DNA of 40,422 nucleotides from Pseudonocardia sp. GTDB taxonomy: Bacteria > Actinomycetota > Actinomycetes > Mycobacteriales > Pseudonocardiaceae. Positions 22,077 to 30,101 of this stretch are shown piece after piece. Both the position numbers and the translations under genes were made by a program. The stretch lies in contig JAOZVV010000118.1 of the NCBI GenBank assembly GCA_025869365.1, positions 1 to 40,422 on the forward strand, read 5' to 3'. The first letter of the stretch is position 1. Every line of letters begins with the position of its first letter. The notes under the pieces are model-generated. The model did no database searches, had not been told where the DNA came from, and was given only the letters and a program-made list of their open reading frames with translations.

Positions 22077-22807
22077 CTGAACCCGAGCCGAACAAGACCA
22101 CCGGGATCGACCTCAAGCGTGCTGCCGAGATAGCTGGTGTCGTCACCGTCTTCGGTCTACTCGGGCAGACGCTTGCCTTCCTTGCCGCGAGGGACTACTA
22201 CCGCGCCTTCGGGCTACAGCCGGATCAGCTAGGCGTAACGCCGCTGAACGCGCTGCTCAGAGTGTCCACCACGACCATCGTGGCGATCTTGATCACGCTG
22301 CTGATCTTCCTGCTCTGCATTCCCGTCGTGAACTGGTTCTATCCGGCGGGATCAAGAGCGAGCTTCACCGACCCAGCTACCGGCGTCGAATGGGTTCAGC
22401 GCCTGAAACGGGTCAAACCTGGGAAATTGATCGCGGTAGAGCGGCCCAGTGCGGCGCCACAGTGGGCGCTGCTCCTGATGGCCCTGCTGCTGACCATGGC
22501 ACTCGGGAACCTGCTTGCGGGCCTCGGAGAAGGCGCAGCAGGAGACTTCAAGGCGAACGGCAGCGGTGGGCCGAAGTCATGGAACGTCGTGGCCCGGGAT
22601 CTCACTCCTGCTCGCGGTACGGCGTTCTGGCCCAAGAAGGAAGAACTGCCAGTACTGGGAAACATGCCCCCGACCAACGTCCGGGAGGTCGCCTACCTCG
22701 GTACCTCCAACAGTGTCACCTACCTCTACGACGAAGCCTCGAAGCAGACCCTCGTCGTGCCGTCCGGCCAGGTGCAGGTCTATGTGACCCCGCCCGTCGG
22801 CTCATGA
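22073..22807 (+). CDS. Membrane protein adjacent to the right att site
   Basis: 244 residues from GTG at 22073 (GTGA overlap). Three membrane segments are visible: AGVVTVFGLLGQTLAFLAA (about 18-36), TTTIVAILITLLIFLLCIPV (about 66-86) and WALLLMALLLTMALGNLLAG (about 127-146). A soluble C-terminal domain (TNVREVAYLGTSNSVTYLYD) is predicted outside. No family recognised. Genes at the edge of prophages or ICEs often affect host traits or superinfection; that is only a possibility here. Confidence 0.7.
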   Translation: MTEPEPNKTTGIDLKRAAEIAGVVTVFGLLGQTLAFLAARDYYRAFGLQPDQLGVTPLNALLRVSTTTIVAILITLLIFLLCIPVVNWFYPAGSRASFTDPATGVEWVQRLKRVKPGKLIAVERPSAAPQWALLLMALLLTMALGNLLAGLGEGAAGDFKANGSGGPKSWNVVARDLTPARGTAFWPKKEELPVLGNMPPTNVREVAYLGTSNSVTYLYDEASKQTLVVPSGQVQVYVTPPVGS

Positions 22808-22948
22808 TCGAGACATCGCTTATACATCGAAAATGTCCGCTGGTCGTCCGCGCTCGACCGCAGTCATGATGCTCTTACGTAGCTCTTACCAGGCAATCTG
22901 TTGCTCTTTCCTGCACTCAACCGCAACTAGGTCGTCCTGGGGTCTCTG
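22808..22948. other. Att-flanking region with short repeats (candidate integrase arm sites)
   Basis: GCTCTTAC occurs at 22871-22878 and 22882-22889 (11-bp period) and as GCTCTTTC at 22903-22910. The three lie 40-80 bases from the tRNA-derived core, the place where tyrosine integrases bind arm-type sites. No gene is seen in this stretch. Confidence 0.4.
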
Positions 22949-22986
22949 AATCGCAGGGTTACTGGTTCGAGTCCAGTCGGAGGAGC
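22949..22986 (+). other. Right attachment site: 3' fragment of tRNA-Asn
   Basis: The sequence contains the T-arm ACTGG-TTCGAGT-CCAGT and the acceptor 3' strand CGGAGGA with discriminator G; CCA is not encoded. It matches the 3' half of bacterial tRNA-Asn (GTT), including the shared T-arm of E. coli tRNA-Asn. No 5' half (TCCTCCG...) lies in the expected 75 bases upstream, so this is a fragment left by site-specific integration. The intact gene should be at the other end of the element. Confidence 0.85.
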
Positions 22987-23000
22987 TTTCCCCAGCTCAG

Positions 23001-23016
23001 AGGCCTGAATCGGCCT
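23001..23016. terminator. Small hairpin after the tRNA fragment
   Basis: AGGCC (23001-23005) pairs with GGCCT (23012-23016) over a 6-nt loop. It may be the terminator of the original tRNA-Asn gene (plus) or part of the ctaD 3' end (minus). No T run. Confidence 0.3.
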
Positions 23017-23124
23017 TGTCCGGGCTGTCGGCCCCACCCGGTTCCCCGCATCGTCGGGTGAGCGCGCGAGATCAGCAGGCACCCACACCCCGGGCGTCGT
23101 GATCTTGCGGGGCCGCGGCGGACG

Positions 23125-24879
23125 TCAGCGTGACCGTGGGTCCTGGTCGGGCTGCGACTCGCGGCCCACGCCCTGGGCGAGGACCTCGGACGGGGCGGAC
23201 CGGTGCCCGACGTGCGCCTCCTGGCGCATGCGCTCGACGAGGTGCGGGTAGTGCAGCTCGAAGGCCGGGCGTTCGGAGCGGATGCGGGGAAGCTCGGTGA
23301 AGTTGTGTCGCGGCGGCGGGCACGAGGTGGCCCACTCCAGCGAGTTCCCGTGGCCCCACGGGTCGTCGACGGTGACCACGCGGCCGTAGCGGTAGCTCTT
23401 GAACACGTTCCAGATGAACGGCAGCGTCGAGGCGCCGAGCACGAACGCACCGATCGAGGAGATCATGTTCAACGTCGTGAACCCGTCCGTGGGCAGGTAG
23501 TCCACGTAGCGGCGCGGCATGCCCTCGTTGCCCAGCCAGTGCTGGACCAGGAACGTCAGGTGGAACCCGATGAACGTGGTCCAGAAGTGGAACTTGCCGA
23601 GCGTCTCGTCCATCATCCGGCCGGTCATCTTCGGGAACCAGAAGTAGATGCCGGCGTAGGTGGCGAACACGATCGTGCCGAAGAGCACGTAGTGGAAGTG
23701 CGCGACGACGAAGTACGTGTCCGAGACGTGGAAGTCGATCGGCGGCGACGCGAGCAGCACACCGGTCAGGCCGCCGAAGAGGAACGTGGTGAGGAAGCCG
23801 ATGGCGAACAGCATCGGCGTCTCGAACGTGAGCTTGCCCTTCCACATCGTGCCGATCCAGTTGACGAACTTGACGCCCGTCGGGATCGCGATGAGGAACG
23901 TGGTGAAGGAGAAGAACGCCAGCAGGACCGCGCCGGTGGCGTACATGTGGTGCGCCCACACGGCTATGGACAGCGCCCCGATGGCGATCGTGGCGAACAC
24001 CAGGGACTTGTAGCCGAAGATCGGCTTGCGGCTGAACACCGGGAAGATCTCCGAGACGATGCCGAAGAACGGCAGCGCGACGATGTAGACCTCGGGATGG
24101 CCGAAGAACCAGAACAGGTGCTGCCAGAGGATCGCGCCGCCGTTGGCCGGGTCGAACACGTGCGCGCCGAAGTACCGGTCCACGAGCAGCCCGAACAGGC
24201 CCGAGGTGAGCACCGGGAACGCGATGAGGATCAGCAGCGCGGTGAGGAGGATGTTCCAGGTGAAGATCGGCATCCGGAACATCGTCATGCCCGGTGCGCG
24301 CAGGCAGACGATCGTGGTGATGAAGTTGACGGCACCGAGGATCGTGCCCAGACCGGCGAGGATCAGCCCCGTGATCCACAGCGAGGCGCCGGCGCCGGGC
24401 GAGTGGACCCCGTTCGAGAGCGGGGTGTAGGCGAACCAGCCGAAGTCCGCCGCGCCGCCCGGGGTCAGGAACCCGGAGAGCACGATCAGGCCGCCGAAGA
24501 GGAACAGCCAGTAGGAGAAGGCGTTGAGCCGGGGGAACGCGACGTCCGGGGCGCCGATCTGCAGCGGCACGATGTAGTTCGCGAACCCGAACAGGGTGGG
24601 CGTCGCGTAGAGCAGCAGCATGATCGTGCCGTGCATCGTGAAGAGCTGGTTGTACTGCTCGCTCGACAGGATCTGCTGGCCCGGGCGGGCGAGCTCGGCA
24701 CGCATCAGCAGCGCCATCGCGCCACCGGCCATGAAGAAGCCGAACGACGTGACCAGGTAGAGGATCGCGATGTCCTTCGGGTCCGTCGTGCGCAGCATGT
24801 GCGCCATACGGCGTCCCTTGCCCACTCGCCGGGCCGGGTAGGGACGTGTCTGGATGGGAACCGGTCGCACTGTGGTCAT
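23125..24879 (-). CDS. ctaD: Cytochrome c oxidase subunit I
   Basis: 584 residues from ATG at 24879 (GGGAGC upstream; the in-frame start at 24906 is unlikely). Twelve hydrophobic segments are expected. Ligand sites: H83 in TMHGTIM (heme a), H261 in FGHPEVYIV with the cross-linked Y265, H310/H311 in AHHMY (CuB), H394 and H396 in HFHYVLFG (heme a3 and heme a). The K-channel Lys appears at 336 (PTGVKFVNW). It reduces oxygen at the end of the aerobic chain and pumps protons. No other oxidase subunit gene is in the window, as is common for actinobacterial ctaD. Confidence 0.97.
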   Translation of the reverse strand: MTTVRPVPIQTRPYPARRVGKGRRMAHMLRTTDPKDIAILYLVTSFGFFMAGGAMALLMRAELARPGQQILSSEQYNQLFTMHGTIMLLLYATPTLFGFANYIVPLQIGAPDVAFPRLNAFSYWLFLFGGLIVLSGFLTPGGAADFGWFAYTPLSNGVHSPGAGASLWITGLILAGLGTILGAVNFITTIVCLRAPGMTMFRMPIFTWNILLTALLILIAFPVLTSGLFGLLVDRYFGAHVFDPANGGAILWQHLFWFFGHPEVYIVALPFFGIVSEIFPVFSRKPIFGYKSLVFATIAIGALSIAVWAHHMYATGAVLLAFFSFTTFLIAIPTGVKFVNWIGTMWKGKLTFETPMLFAIGFLTTFLFGGLTGVLLASPPIDFHVSDTYFVVAHFHYVLFGTIVFATYAGIYFWFPKMTGRMMDETLGKFHFWTTFIGFHLTFLVQHWLGNEGMPRRYVDYLPTDGFTTLNMISSIGAFVLGASTLPFIWNVFKSYRYGRVVTVDDPWGHGNSLEWATSCPPPRHNFTELPRIRSERPAFELHYPHLVERMRQEAHVGHRSAPSEVLAQGVGRESQPDQDPRSR

Positions 24880-25040
24880 GGCTGCTCCCGCGCAGGATCG
24901 GGCCAATCGCGGGCCACGATATCGACACCGCGCATCCCAGATAAGTGGGCGGAGCCGTCATGGCGCCGATGAGTTCCGGCCGCGCCTGCGGTCCTCCCCC
25001 TGACGCGTCCACCCCGCGACGCCGACCCCAGGAGGCCTCC

Positions 25041-25880
25041 ATGGTCACGATCCACACCGTCGACGTGCCCGGCGCGCACCTGCACTACGACGTCCGGGGC
25101 TCGGGCCCGCTGCTGGTGCTGCTCGGTGCGCCCATGTCCGCGGCCCACTTCGCGCCGCTCGCGGACGCGCTGGCCGCACACCACACCGTCGTCACCACGG
25201 ACCCGCGCGGCATCGCGAACAGCACCCTCGACGATCCCGAGCAGGACTCCACCCCGGAGCTGCGGGCGGACGACGTGGCCGCGATCCTCGACGACCTCGG
25301 CGCGGACCGGGCGGACGTCTTCGGCTCCAGCGGCGGCGCGGTCACCGGGCTCGCGCTCGTCGCCCGCCACCCCGGCCGGGTGCGCACGCTGGTGGCGCAC
25401 GAGCCGCCCGTCGTCGAACTGCTCCCCGAGGCGGCCGAGCAGCGCGCCGCGGTGGAGGACATCATCGCGACGTTCCACGCCGACGGCCTGGAGGCCGCGT
25501 TCGGCAAGTTCATGGCCAACGCCGGCTTCACCGGCGGCGACGCCGCCGCGCAGGGTGCCCCGGCCCAGCCGATGGAGCCGCCGTCGGAGCAGGACAGGCG
25601 AGACGGCGCCCGGTTCCTCGCCCACGAGCTGCGCGGCACCACCCGGTTCGTGCCGGACCTCGACGCGCTCCGGGCGTCGTCGAGCCGGGTCGTGATCGGG
25701 ATCGGCGACGAGTCCGGGCACCTGCTCACCCACCGCACGTCCGCCGTCCTGGCGGAGCTGCTCGGCTCGGAGCCGGTGGGGTTCCCCGGGGACCACGGGG
25801 GCTTCCTCGGGGCGCCGGCCGAGTTCGCGGAGGTGCTGGGCGCGACGCTGGTCGCGGACCAGCCGGCAGGGGCATCATGA
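25041..25880 (+). CDS. Alpha/beta hydrolase
   Basis: 279 residues from ATG at 25041 with AGGAGG 5 bases upstream. An early strand LHYDVRGSGPLLVLLG leads to the nucleophile elbow VFGSSGGAVTG (GxSxG), with the catalytic His in FPGDHGGF near the end. Cytoplasmic, no signal peptide. It is divergent from ctaD across a 161-bp gap. Substrate unknown; esterase or haloperoxidase-like relatives share this pattern. Confidence 0.9.
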   Translation: MVTIHTVDVPGAHLHYDVRGSGPLLVLLGAPMSAAHFAPLADALAAHHTVVTTDPRGIANSTLDDPEQDSTPELRADDVAAILDDLGADRADVFGSSGGAVTGLALVARHPGRVRTLVAHEPPVVELLPEAAEQRAAVEDIIATFHADGLEAAFGKFMANAGFTGGDAAAQGAPAQPMEPPSEQDRRDGARFLAHELRGTTRFVPDLDALRASSSRVVIGIGDESGHLLTHRTSAVLAELLGSEPVGFPGDHGGFLGAPAEFAEVLGATLVADQPAGAS

Positions 25881-26077
25881 TCGCTCCGCCGTGGGGCCGG
25901 AAGGACCTCCTCGTCGCCTCCCCTCCCGGAGCGTGATCACGGGGCAGGCGCCCGGCCGGGCTCCGCGTAGAGTCGGCGGTGCCGGCGGCATTCCGCACGC
26001 GCGCGCTCGAGCCCGCGTCGTCCCCGGCTCTCGCCCCCATTCCGGACGCCGCGGCGTCCGGGGACCGGAGACCCGAC

Positions 26078-26509
26078 ATGACGTCGGCAGCCCCCACCCG
26101 CACCACCACCGCCCCCGCCACGGACGCCGTCCGGCTGAGCCTGAAGCCGAGCGCCCCCACCACCGGCTTCGTCGACGGCGCCTGGTGGCCGCGCTCCCGG
26201 GACCTCGTGGCGGAGCTGGTCCCGCTGCTCGAGGCGTTGGCGCCGGTCATGGGCACGGTGGAGCGGGTGAGCTACAACCTGACGGCCTGGGGCGCGACCG
26301 CGCGCAGGCTCCCGCTCGCGGGCGGGCTGGTCCATCTCGCCGGGTACCACACGCAGGCGGCGGACACGATCGACGTGATCGGCCGCGACGGGCTGCTCAC
26401 CCTGCTCGTGGTGCCGCCGGACGCGCCCGCGGCCACCGCGGACCACGCGATGACGGCTGCCGCGGAGACCGGGAACCTCGACGCGATCGCGAGCCTGCTC
26501 GGCCGCTGA
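26078..26509 (+). CDS. DUF5994-type protein
   Basis: 143 residues from ATG at 26078 (GGAG upstream). Sequence has TTGFVDGAWWPRSRDLVAEL, a conserved opening of the actinobacterial DUF5994 family, then YNLTAWGATARRLPLAGGLV and HTQAADTIDVIGRDGLLTLL. Members are often linked to stress or antisigma-like genes, but no function is established. It stands alone between the hydrolase and the convergent GMC gene. Confidence 0.85.
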   Translation: MTSAAPTRTTTAPATDAVRLSLKPSAPTTGFVDGAWWPRSRDLVAELVPLLEALAPVMGTVERVSYNLTAWGATARRLPLAGGLVHLAGYHTQAADTIDVIGRDGLLTLLVVPPDAPAATADHAMTAAAETGNLDAIASLLGR

Positions 26510-26527
26510 CGGCGCCGCGGCACCCGC

Positions 26528-28165
26528 TCAGCCGGAGGTGACCTTCCGGGGTGCCTCCGGCGCGAGCGGGGTGTTCCCGAGGACGAGGTCCGCCGCTTTC
26601 TCCGCGACCATCATCGTGGGCGCGTAGGTGTTGCTGTTCGGCAGGTCCGGGATGATCGACGCGTCCACGACGCGGAGCCCGTCGATCCCGTGCACCCGCA
26701 TCGTGTCCGGGTCCGTGACGGCCTCGGGGTCCCGCCCCAGCCGGCAGGTGCCGGTGGGGTGCAGCCCGGTCTGGGCCCACGACCGCACCCAGTCGATGAT
26801 CTGCGCGTCCGTCCGCACGGCCGGCCCGGGGAGCAGCTCGCCGCCCTCGTACTGGGCGAAGGCGGGCTGGTCCAGGATGTCCCGGGCGACCGTGAACGCC
26901 TCGACCCAGCGCCGGGTGTCCTCCTCGTGGGTCAGGTAGCCGACCTCGAGTGCCGGCTTCCGGTTGGGGTCCCGGCTGGTGATCATGACGCTGCCGCGGT
27001 TCTGCGACCGCATGACGGACAGATGCACCTGGTAGCCGTGCCCGCGCAGCCGCTCCGAGTCCGCCCACTTCATCGCGACCGGCGCGAAGAGCATCATCAG
27101 GTCCGGGACGCCGTCGGTGGCCATCGGCGTGCAGGCGAAGCCGCCGGCCTCGAAATGGTTGGTGGCCGCGGCACCGGTGCCGTGGCGCAGCCACTCGGCG
27201 GCCACGCCCGGGAGCTTGTGCGCCTTGCGCATCGGGCCGAGGGAGACCGGACGGCTGCACGAGTGCTGCAGGTGGACGTCCAGGTGGTCCTGCAGGTTCC
27301 GGCCGACGCCCGGGAGCTCGACCTTCACCGGGATGCCGAGGCGCCCGAGGTGCTCGGGGTCCCCGATGCCGGAGAGCTGCAGCAGCTGCGGTGAGTTCAC
27401 CGCTCCACCGGCGAGGATCACCTCGCCCGAGCGGACCTCGCGCGTGGGGCCGTCGCCCTCGCGGTAGCGCACGCCGACGGCGCGGCCGCCCTCGACGATC
27501 ACCCCGGTGACCATCGCCCGGGTCCTGATCGTGAGCGTGGGGCGGCTCGCGACGATCGGGTGCAGGTAGGCGTCCGCGGCGGAGTAGCGACGGCCGCGGT
27601 GGATGGTGCGGGTGGTCCGGGAGAAGCCGCGCTGCTGCGGGCCGTTGACGTCGTCGACGACGTCGTGCCCGGCCTGCCGCACGGCGGAGAAGAACGCGTC
27701 GTAGAGCGGGCCCTCGGCGTCCGCCTGCTCGAGGAGCTGCGGGCCACCGGGTTCGCCGTCGATCAGCCGGTTCTCCAGCTTGCGGAAGTACGGCGCGCAG
27801 TGCGCCCAGTCCCACTTCGCCAGGCCCTCGCGCTGCGCCCACACGTCGTAGTCCGCGGCGTTGCCGCGCTGGTAGACCATGCCGTTGATGCTGCTGGAGC
27901 CGCCGAGGAGCTTGCCCCGGGGCACGTGCAGGCTGCGGCCGTTGAGGCCGGGCTCGGCCTCGGACTCGTAGCACCAGTCGTAGCGGGGGTTGCCCCAGCC
28001 GTAGGCGAGCGCCGCGGGGACCCGGACGATCGGGTCCCACCGGTGGTCCGGACGGCCCGCCTCCAGCACGAGCACGCGCGTGCCCGGGTTTGTCGTGAGC
28101 CGGTTGGCCAGGACCAGGCCGGCGGAGCCGCCGCCGACGATCACGAAGTCGTACGACCCGCTGAT
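26528..28165 (-). CDS. GMC-family FAD oxidoreductase (choline dehydrogenase-like)
   Basis: About 545 residues. N-terminal FAD-binding Rossmann motif: SYDFVIVGGGSAGLVLANRL; GMC signature 1 around GKLLGGSSSINGMVYQRG; signature 2 around GAVNSPQLLQLSGIG; active-site region TGLHPTGTCRLG and SNTYAPTMMVAEKAADL. BetA-type enzymes oxidise choline and related alcohols. No ATG, GTG or TTG lies where homologues begin: the only codon well placed after AGGAGG (28171-28176) is ATC at 28165, so the start is unresolved. The gene lies 3.5 kb from the demethylation cluster and may supply it. Confidence 0.85.
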   Translation of the reverse strand: MSGSYDFVIVGGGSAGLVLANRLTTNPGTRVLVLEAGRPDHRWDPIVRVPAALAYGWGNPRYDWCYESEAEPGLNGRSLHVPRGKLLGGSSSINGMVYQRGNAADYDVWAQREGLAKWDWAHCAPYFRKLENRLIDGEPGGPQLLEQADAEGPLYDAFFSAVRQAGHDVVDDVNGPQQRGFSRTTRTIHRGRRYSAADAYLHPIVASRPTLTIRTRAMVTGVIVEGGRAVGVRYREGDGPTREVRSGEVILAGGAVNSPQLLQLSGIGDPEHLGRLGIPVKVELPGVGRNLQDHLDVHLQHSCSRPVSLGPMRKAHKLPGVAAEWLRHGTGAAATNHFEAGGFACTPMATDGVPDLMMLFAPVAMKWADSERLRGHGYQVHLSVMRSQNRGSVMITSRDPNRKPALEVGYLTHEEDTRRWVEAFTVARDILDQPAFAQYEGGELLPGPAVRTDAQIIDWVRSWAQTGLHPTGTCRLGRDPEAVTDPDTMRVHGIDGLRVVDASIIPDLPNSNTYAPTMMVAEKAADLVLGNTPLAPEAPRKVTSG

Positions 28166-28206
28166 GGTGTCCTCCTCGATGCAGCGAACGCCGGGGTTCC
28201 CGGTGT

Positions 28207-29007
28207 TCAGGCCACGCTGGTGCGGGAGCTGTCCGCCGCGTCGATCTCGGCGGCGGGGGCCGGGATCGACCCGGTCACGGCCTGTCCTCCCTGGACGACG
28301 GTAGCCCCGGCGCGGCGGACGACATCCAGCCGCACCCCCGACCCGTCCGGGCCGAGGCCGGGCAGTGATTCGGCTCGCTCGTGGCCGAATCGGGCATCCG
28401 CCCCGATGCGGACAGCGGCCGCGTGATGGACCGCCGCGCCGCCCCCGCCCGCACCGAGGTGGTGCAGGAGGAGCAGTCGCCCGCCCGGGCGCAGCCGCGC
28501 GAGCAGCCGCTCGAGGCCGCGGCGGGCCAGGCCCGCGTCCCAGTGGTGCAAGGAGTCCGCGCAGACGATCAGGTCGAACGTCCCGTCGAGCCGGTCGAAC
28601 GGCAACGCCCGGCGCTCCACCCTGACCTGCCGGTCGAGGTGGAAGCGGGCCGCGGCCCGAGCGACCGCGTGGTCGTCCGTGTCCGTCGCGACGATCGCGT
28701 CCGCGCCGGGGGCGAGCCGCTCGGTGAGCAGCCCGTCGCCGCAGCCGATCTCCAGGACCCGGCCGACGGGGGCGTCGCCGAGCGCCCGCAGGATCGCCGC
28801 GTGGGTGGCGTCGAGGTACTCGGCCGGCAGCCGCCCACCGGACTCCCGCCACAGCCAGGACATGCGCGACACCCGGGACTCGAGGCCGGGCCGGATGCGG
28901 AGCGCCACGTGGGCGGCGGGCCTGATCGGGACCGAGCCGAGGCGCACGGCGCGGCCCGCGGCGTTCCGGACGACGCGTCGCGCGCGAGCGGGAAGCTGCT
29001 CGTTCAT
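28207..29007 (-). CDS. Class I SAM-dependent methyltransferase
   Basis: 266 residues from ATG at 29007 (AAAGGG upstream). Motif I reads GRVLEIGCGDGLLTERLAPG; acidic post-motif DAIVATDTDDHAVARA; motif II region FDLIVCADSLHHWDAGLARR; and LLARLRPGGRLLLLHHLG. The C-terminal 70 residues are Gly/Ala-rich and diverged. Substrate unknown. It is 41 bases upstream of the GMC gene and may be co-transcribed with it. Confidence 0.88.
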   Translation of the reverse strand: MNEQLPARARRVVRNAAGRAVRLGSVPIRPAAHVALRIRPGLESRVSRMSWLWRESGGRLPAEYLDATHAAILRALGDAPVGRVLEIGCGDGLLTERLAPGADAIVATDTDDHAVARAAARFHLDRQVRVERRALPFDRLDGTFDLIVCADSLHHWDAGLARRGLERLLARLRPGGRLLLLHHLGAGGGGAAVHHAAAVRIGADARFGHERAESLPGLGPDGSGVRLDVVRRAGATVVQGGQAVTGSIPAPAAEIDAADSSRTSVA

Positions 29008-29171
29008 CGGGACCCTTTCGGAGTCGCCGGGAGCGGACGCGGTGTGCCGGTACGCTCGGCACGGTCCGCGCGCGGCGTCAGCCCGCAACCCCCGTTGCGC
29101 GGAACTTTATCCCCGGAGGGTCACCTCCCCGGACGCGCCCCCGTGTTCGGCACGGGCCGCGGGGGCCGCGA

Positions 29172-29549
29172 TCACGCGCGCTCGGCGTGCTCGCCGGCCG
29201 GCCTCCGCGCGCTCTCCTGCAGGATCGCGGACACCCGCTGGCGGCTGACGCCGAAGAGCTTGCCGATCCGGGTGATGCTCACGTTCTCCCGGTGCAGGGC
29301 GACGGCCTCGTCCCGGCGGAAACGCCCCCCGACGGTACCGAGGTCGTCCAGGGCGCGGGTCACCGCCTCGATCACCAGGGGCCGGGACTCCGCGGCGACG
29401 ATCTCGTGCCAGGTGTGTCCCGAGGCCCGCAGCTCGAGGAGCTGGTCGACGCGTTCACGGGCGGCCCGCAGCTCGTCCAGGGTGCGGTCGAGCTGGTCTC
29501 CGAGGAGCTCGAGCGACTCCACGGCCGGGTCCTGTCTGTAGTCGGCCAC
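29172..29549 (-). CDS. Small HTH regulator with coiled-coil N-terminus
   Basis: 125 residues from GTG at 29549 (GGAAGG upstream; a longer frame from 29588 is less likely). N-terminal helix LELLGDQLDRTLDELRAARE is a predicted coiled coil. The C-terminal HTH is VALHRENVSITRIGKLFGVS then RQRVSAILQESA. This resembles the HTH of sigma-70 region 4 or resolvase-like proteins. Two tandem copies of CACGAACC lie 44-61 bases upstream of its start. Confidence 0.75.
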   Translation of the reverse strand: MADYRQDPAVESLELLGDQLDRTLDELRAARERVDQLLELRASGHTWHEIVAAESRPLVIEAVTRALDDLGTVGGRFRRDEAVALHRENVSITRIGKLFGVSRQRVSAILQESARRPAGEHAERA

Positions 29550-29922
29550 TCGCGCCTTCCGCACTGGTCCGTCGTGAAGGTGTAGCAAATCACACGAACC
29601 TCACGAACCGCCCAGCGCAGGGGTGACGGCCGGGACCCCGCCTGCGTCAGGTTCCGCCGGATCGTCCCCGAGGACGCGGGGACGCCGCGGCGGATGCCGG
29701 TCGTCGCACGCGGGGGCACGCTCGACGACACGGCCCGCGCTCCGCGTCCTGGGCGTATGCGGGACCGCGGTGTCCGATGCGGGCCCGCACGACCGGGTGA
29801 GCTGCGACGACACCGGCCCGGCGGGCGGACACGCCGGGACCGCCCCGTACGTGCACGGCCGTCACCCTTTTGAGACCTTGAGGTGACCGCCCCCAGCACA
29901 CGTACGACCACGAGGAGGACCC
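29550..29922. promoter_or_regulatory. 373-bp intergenic region, upstream of the HTH regulator
   Basis: No gene longer than about 40 codons with a convincing ribosome site was found. The only structured element is a 9-bp tandem repeat CACGAACCT/CACGAACCG at 29593-29610, a possible operator for the adjacent regulator. The rest is GC-rich without clear promoters. Confidence 0.5.
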
Positions 29923-30021
29923 GTGAAGGGATTCGGACGCGCCATGGGCAGATTCACCACCGGGATGGTCGAGGCGATCGGCATCCTCGGCGGCTGGAAC
30001 CGCGGCAAGCGTCGCCGCTGA
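29923..30021 (+). CDS. 32-residue basic amphipathic peptide
   Basis: GTG at 29923 follows GAGGAGGACCC, a near-ideal ribosome site. Product: VKGFGRAMGRFTTGMVEAIG then ILGGWNRGKRRR. A helix with a hydrophobic face ends in a cluster of Lys/Arg. No Cys; no signal peptidase site. It is too short for usual gene callers. Membrane-binding or ribosome-associated roles are possible; I recognise no family. Confidence 0.55.
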   Translation: MKGFGRAMGRFTTGMVEAIGILGGWNRGKRRR

Positions 30022-30034
30022 GCCCGCGGACCCG

Positions 30035-30101
30035 AGAGGACGGCGGCGCCAGGAGGACGACGGCCCCAGGAGGACGGCAGCGCCAGGAGGACGGCGGCGC
30101 T
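30035..30101. repeat. Tandem 17-bp repeat, four units
   Basis: Units begin at 30035 (16 bp), 30051, 30068 and 30085. Consensus AGGAGGACGGCGGCGCC; each full unit contains AGGAGG. The array ends at the stop codon of the convergent hydrolase gene and starts 13 bases after the short peptide stop. Confidence 0.8.

Larger units (their letters stand above)
1..22986. mobile_element. Integrated phage/AICE-like hybrid element, right part
   Basis: The interval contains a complete run of siphophage head and connector genes, a tail-gene start, and an AICE-like replication/transfer set. It ends in a tRNA-Asn 3' fragment. Its base composition is visibly less GC-rich than the chromosome after 22987. Almost all virion genes lie on the minus strand, with 1-11 nt overlaps typical of phage operons. 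The left end (rest of tape measure, minor tail, lysis, probably integrase and the intact tRNA) is outside the window. That the two modules form one element is inferred from continuity and from the single att fragment at the right end. Confidence 0.88.

Noticed and set aside
22860-22986. Intact tRNA-Asn gene
   Set aside because: The T-arm and acceptor 3' strand are present, but the D-arm, anticodon and acceptor 5' strand are not found upstream, so it is only a fragment.
23203-24972. 589-residue plus-strand ORF opposite ctaD
   Set aside because: Its sequence is Arg/Glu/Val-rich, an antisense shadow of the GC-rich ctaD frame.
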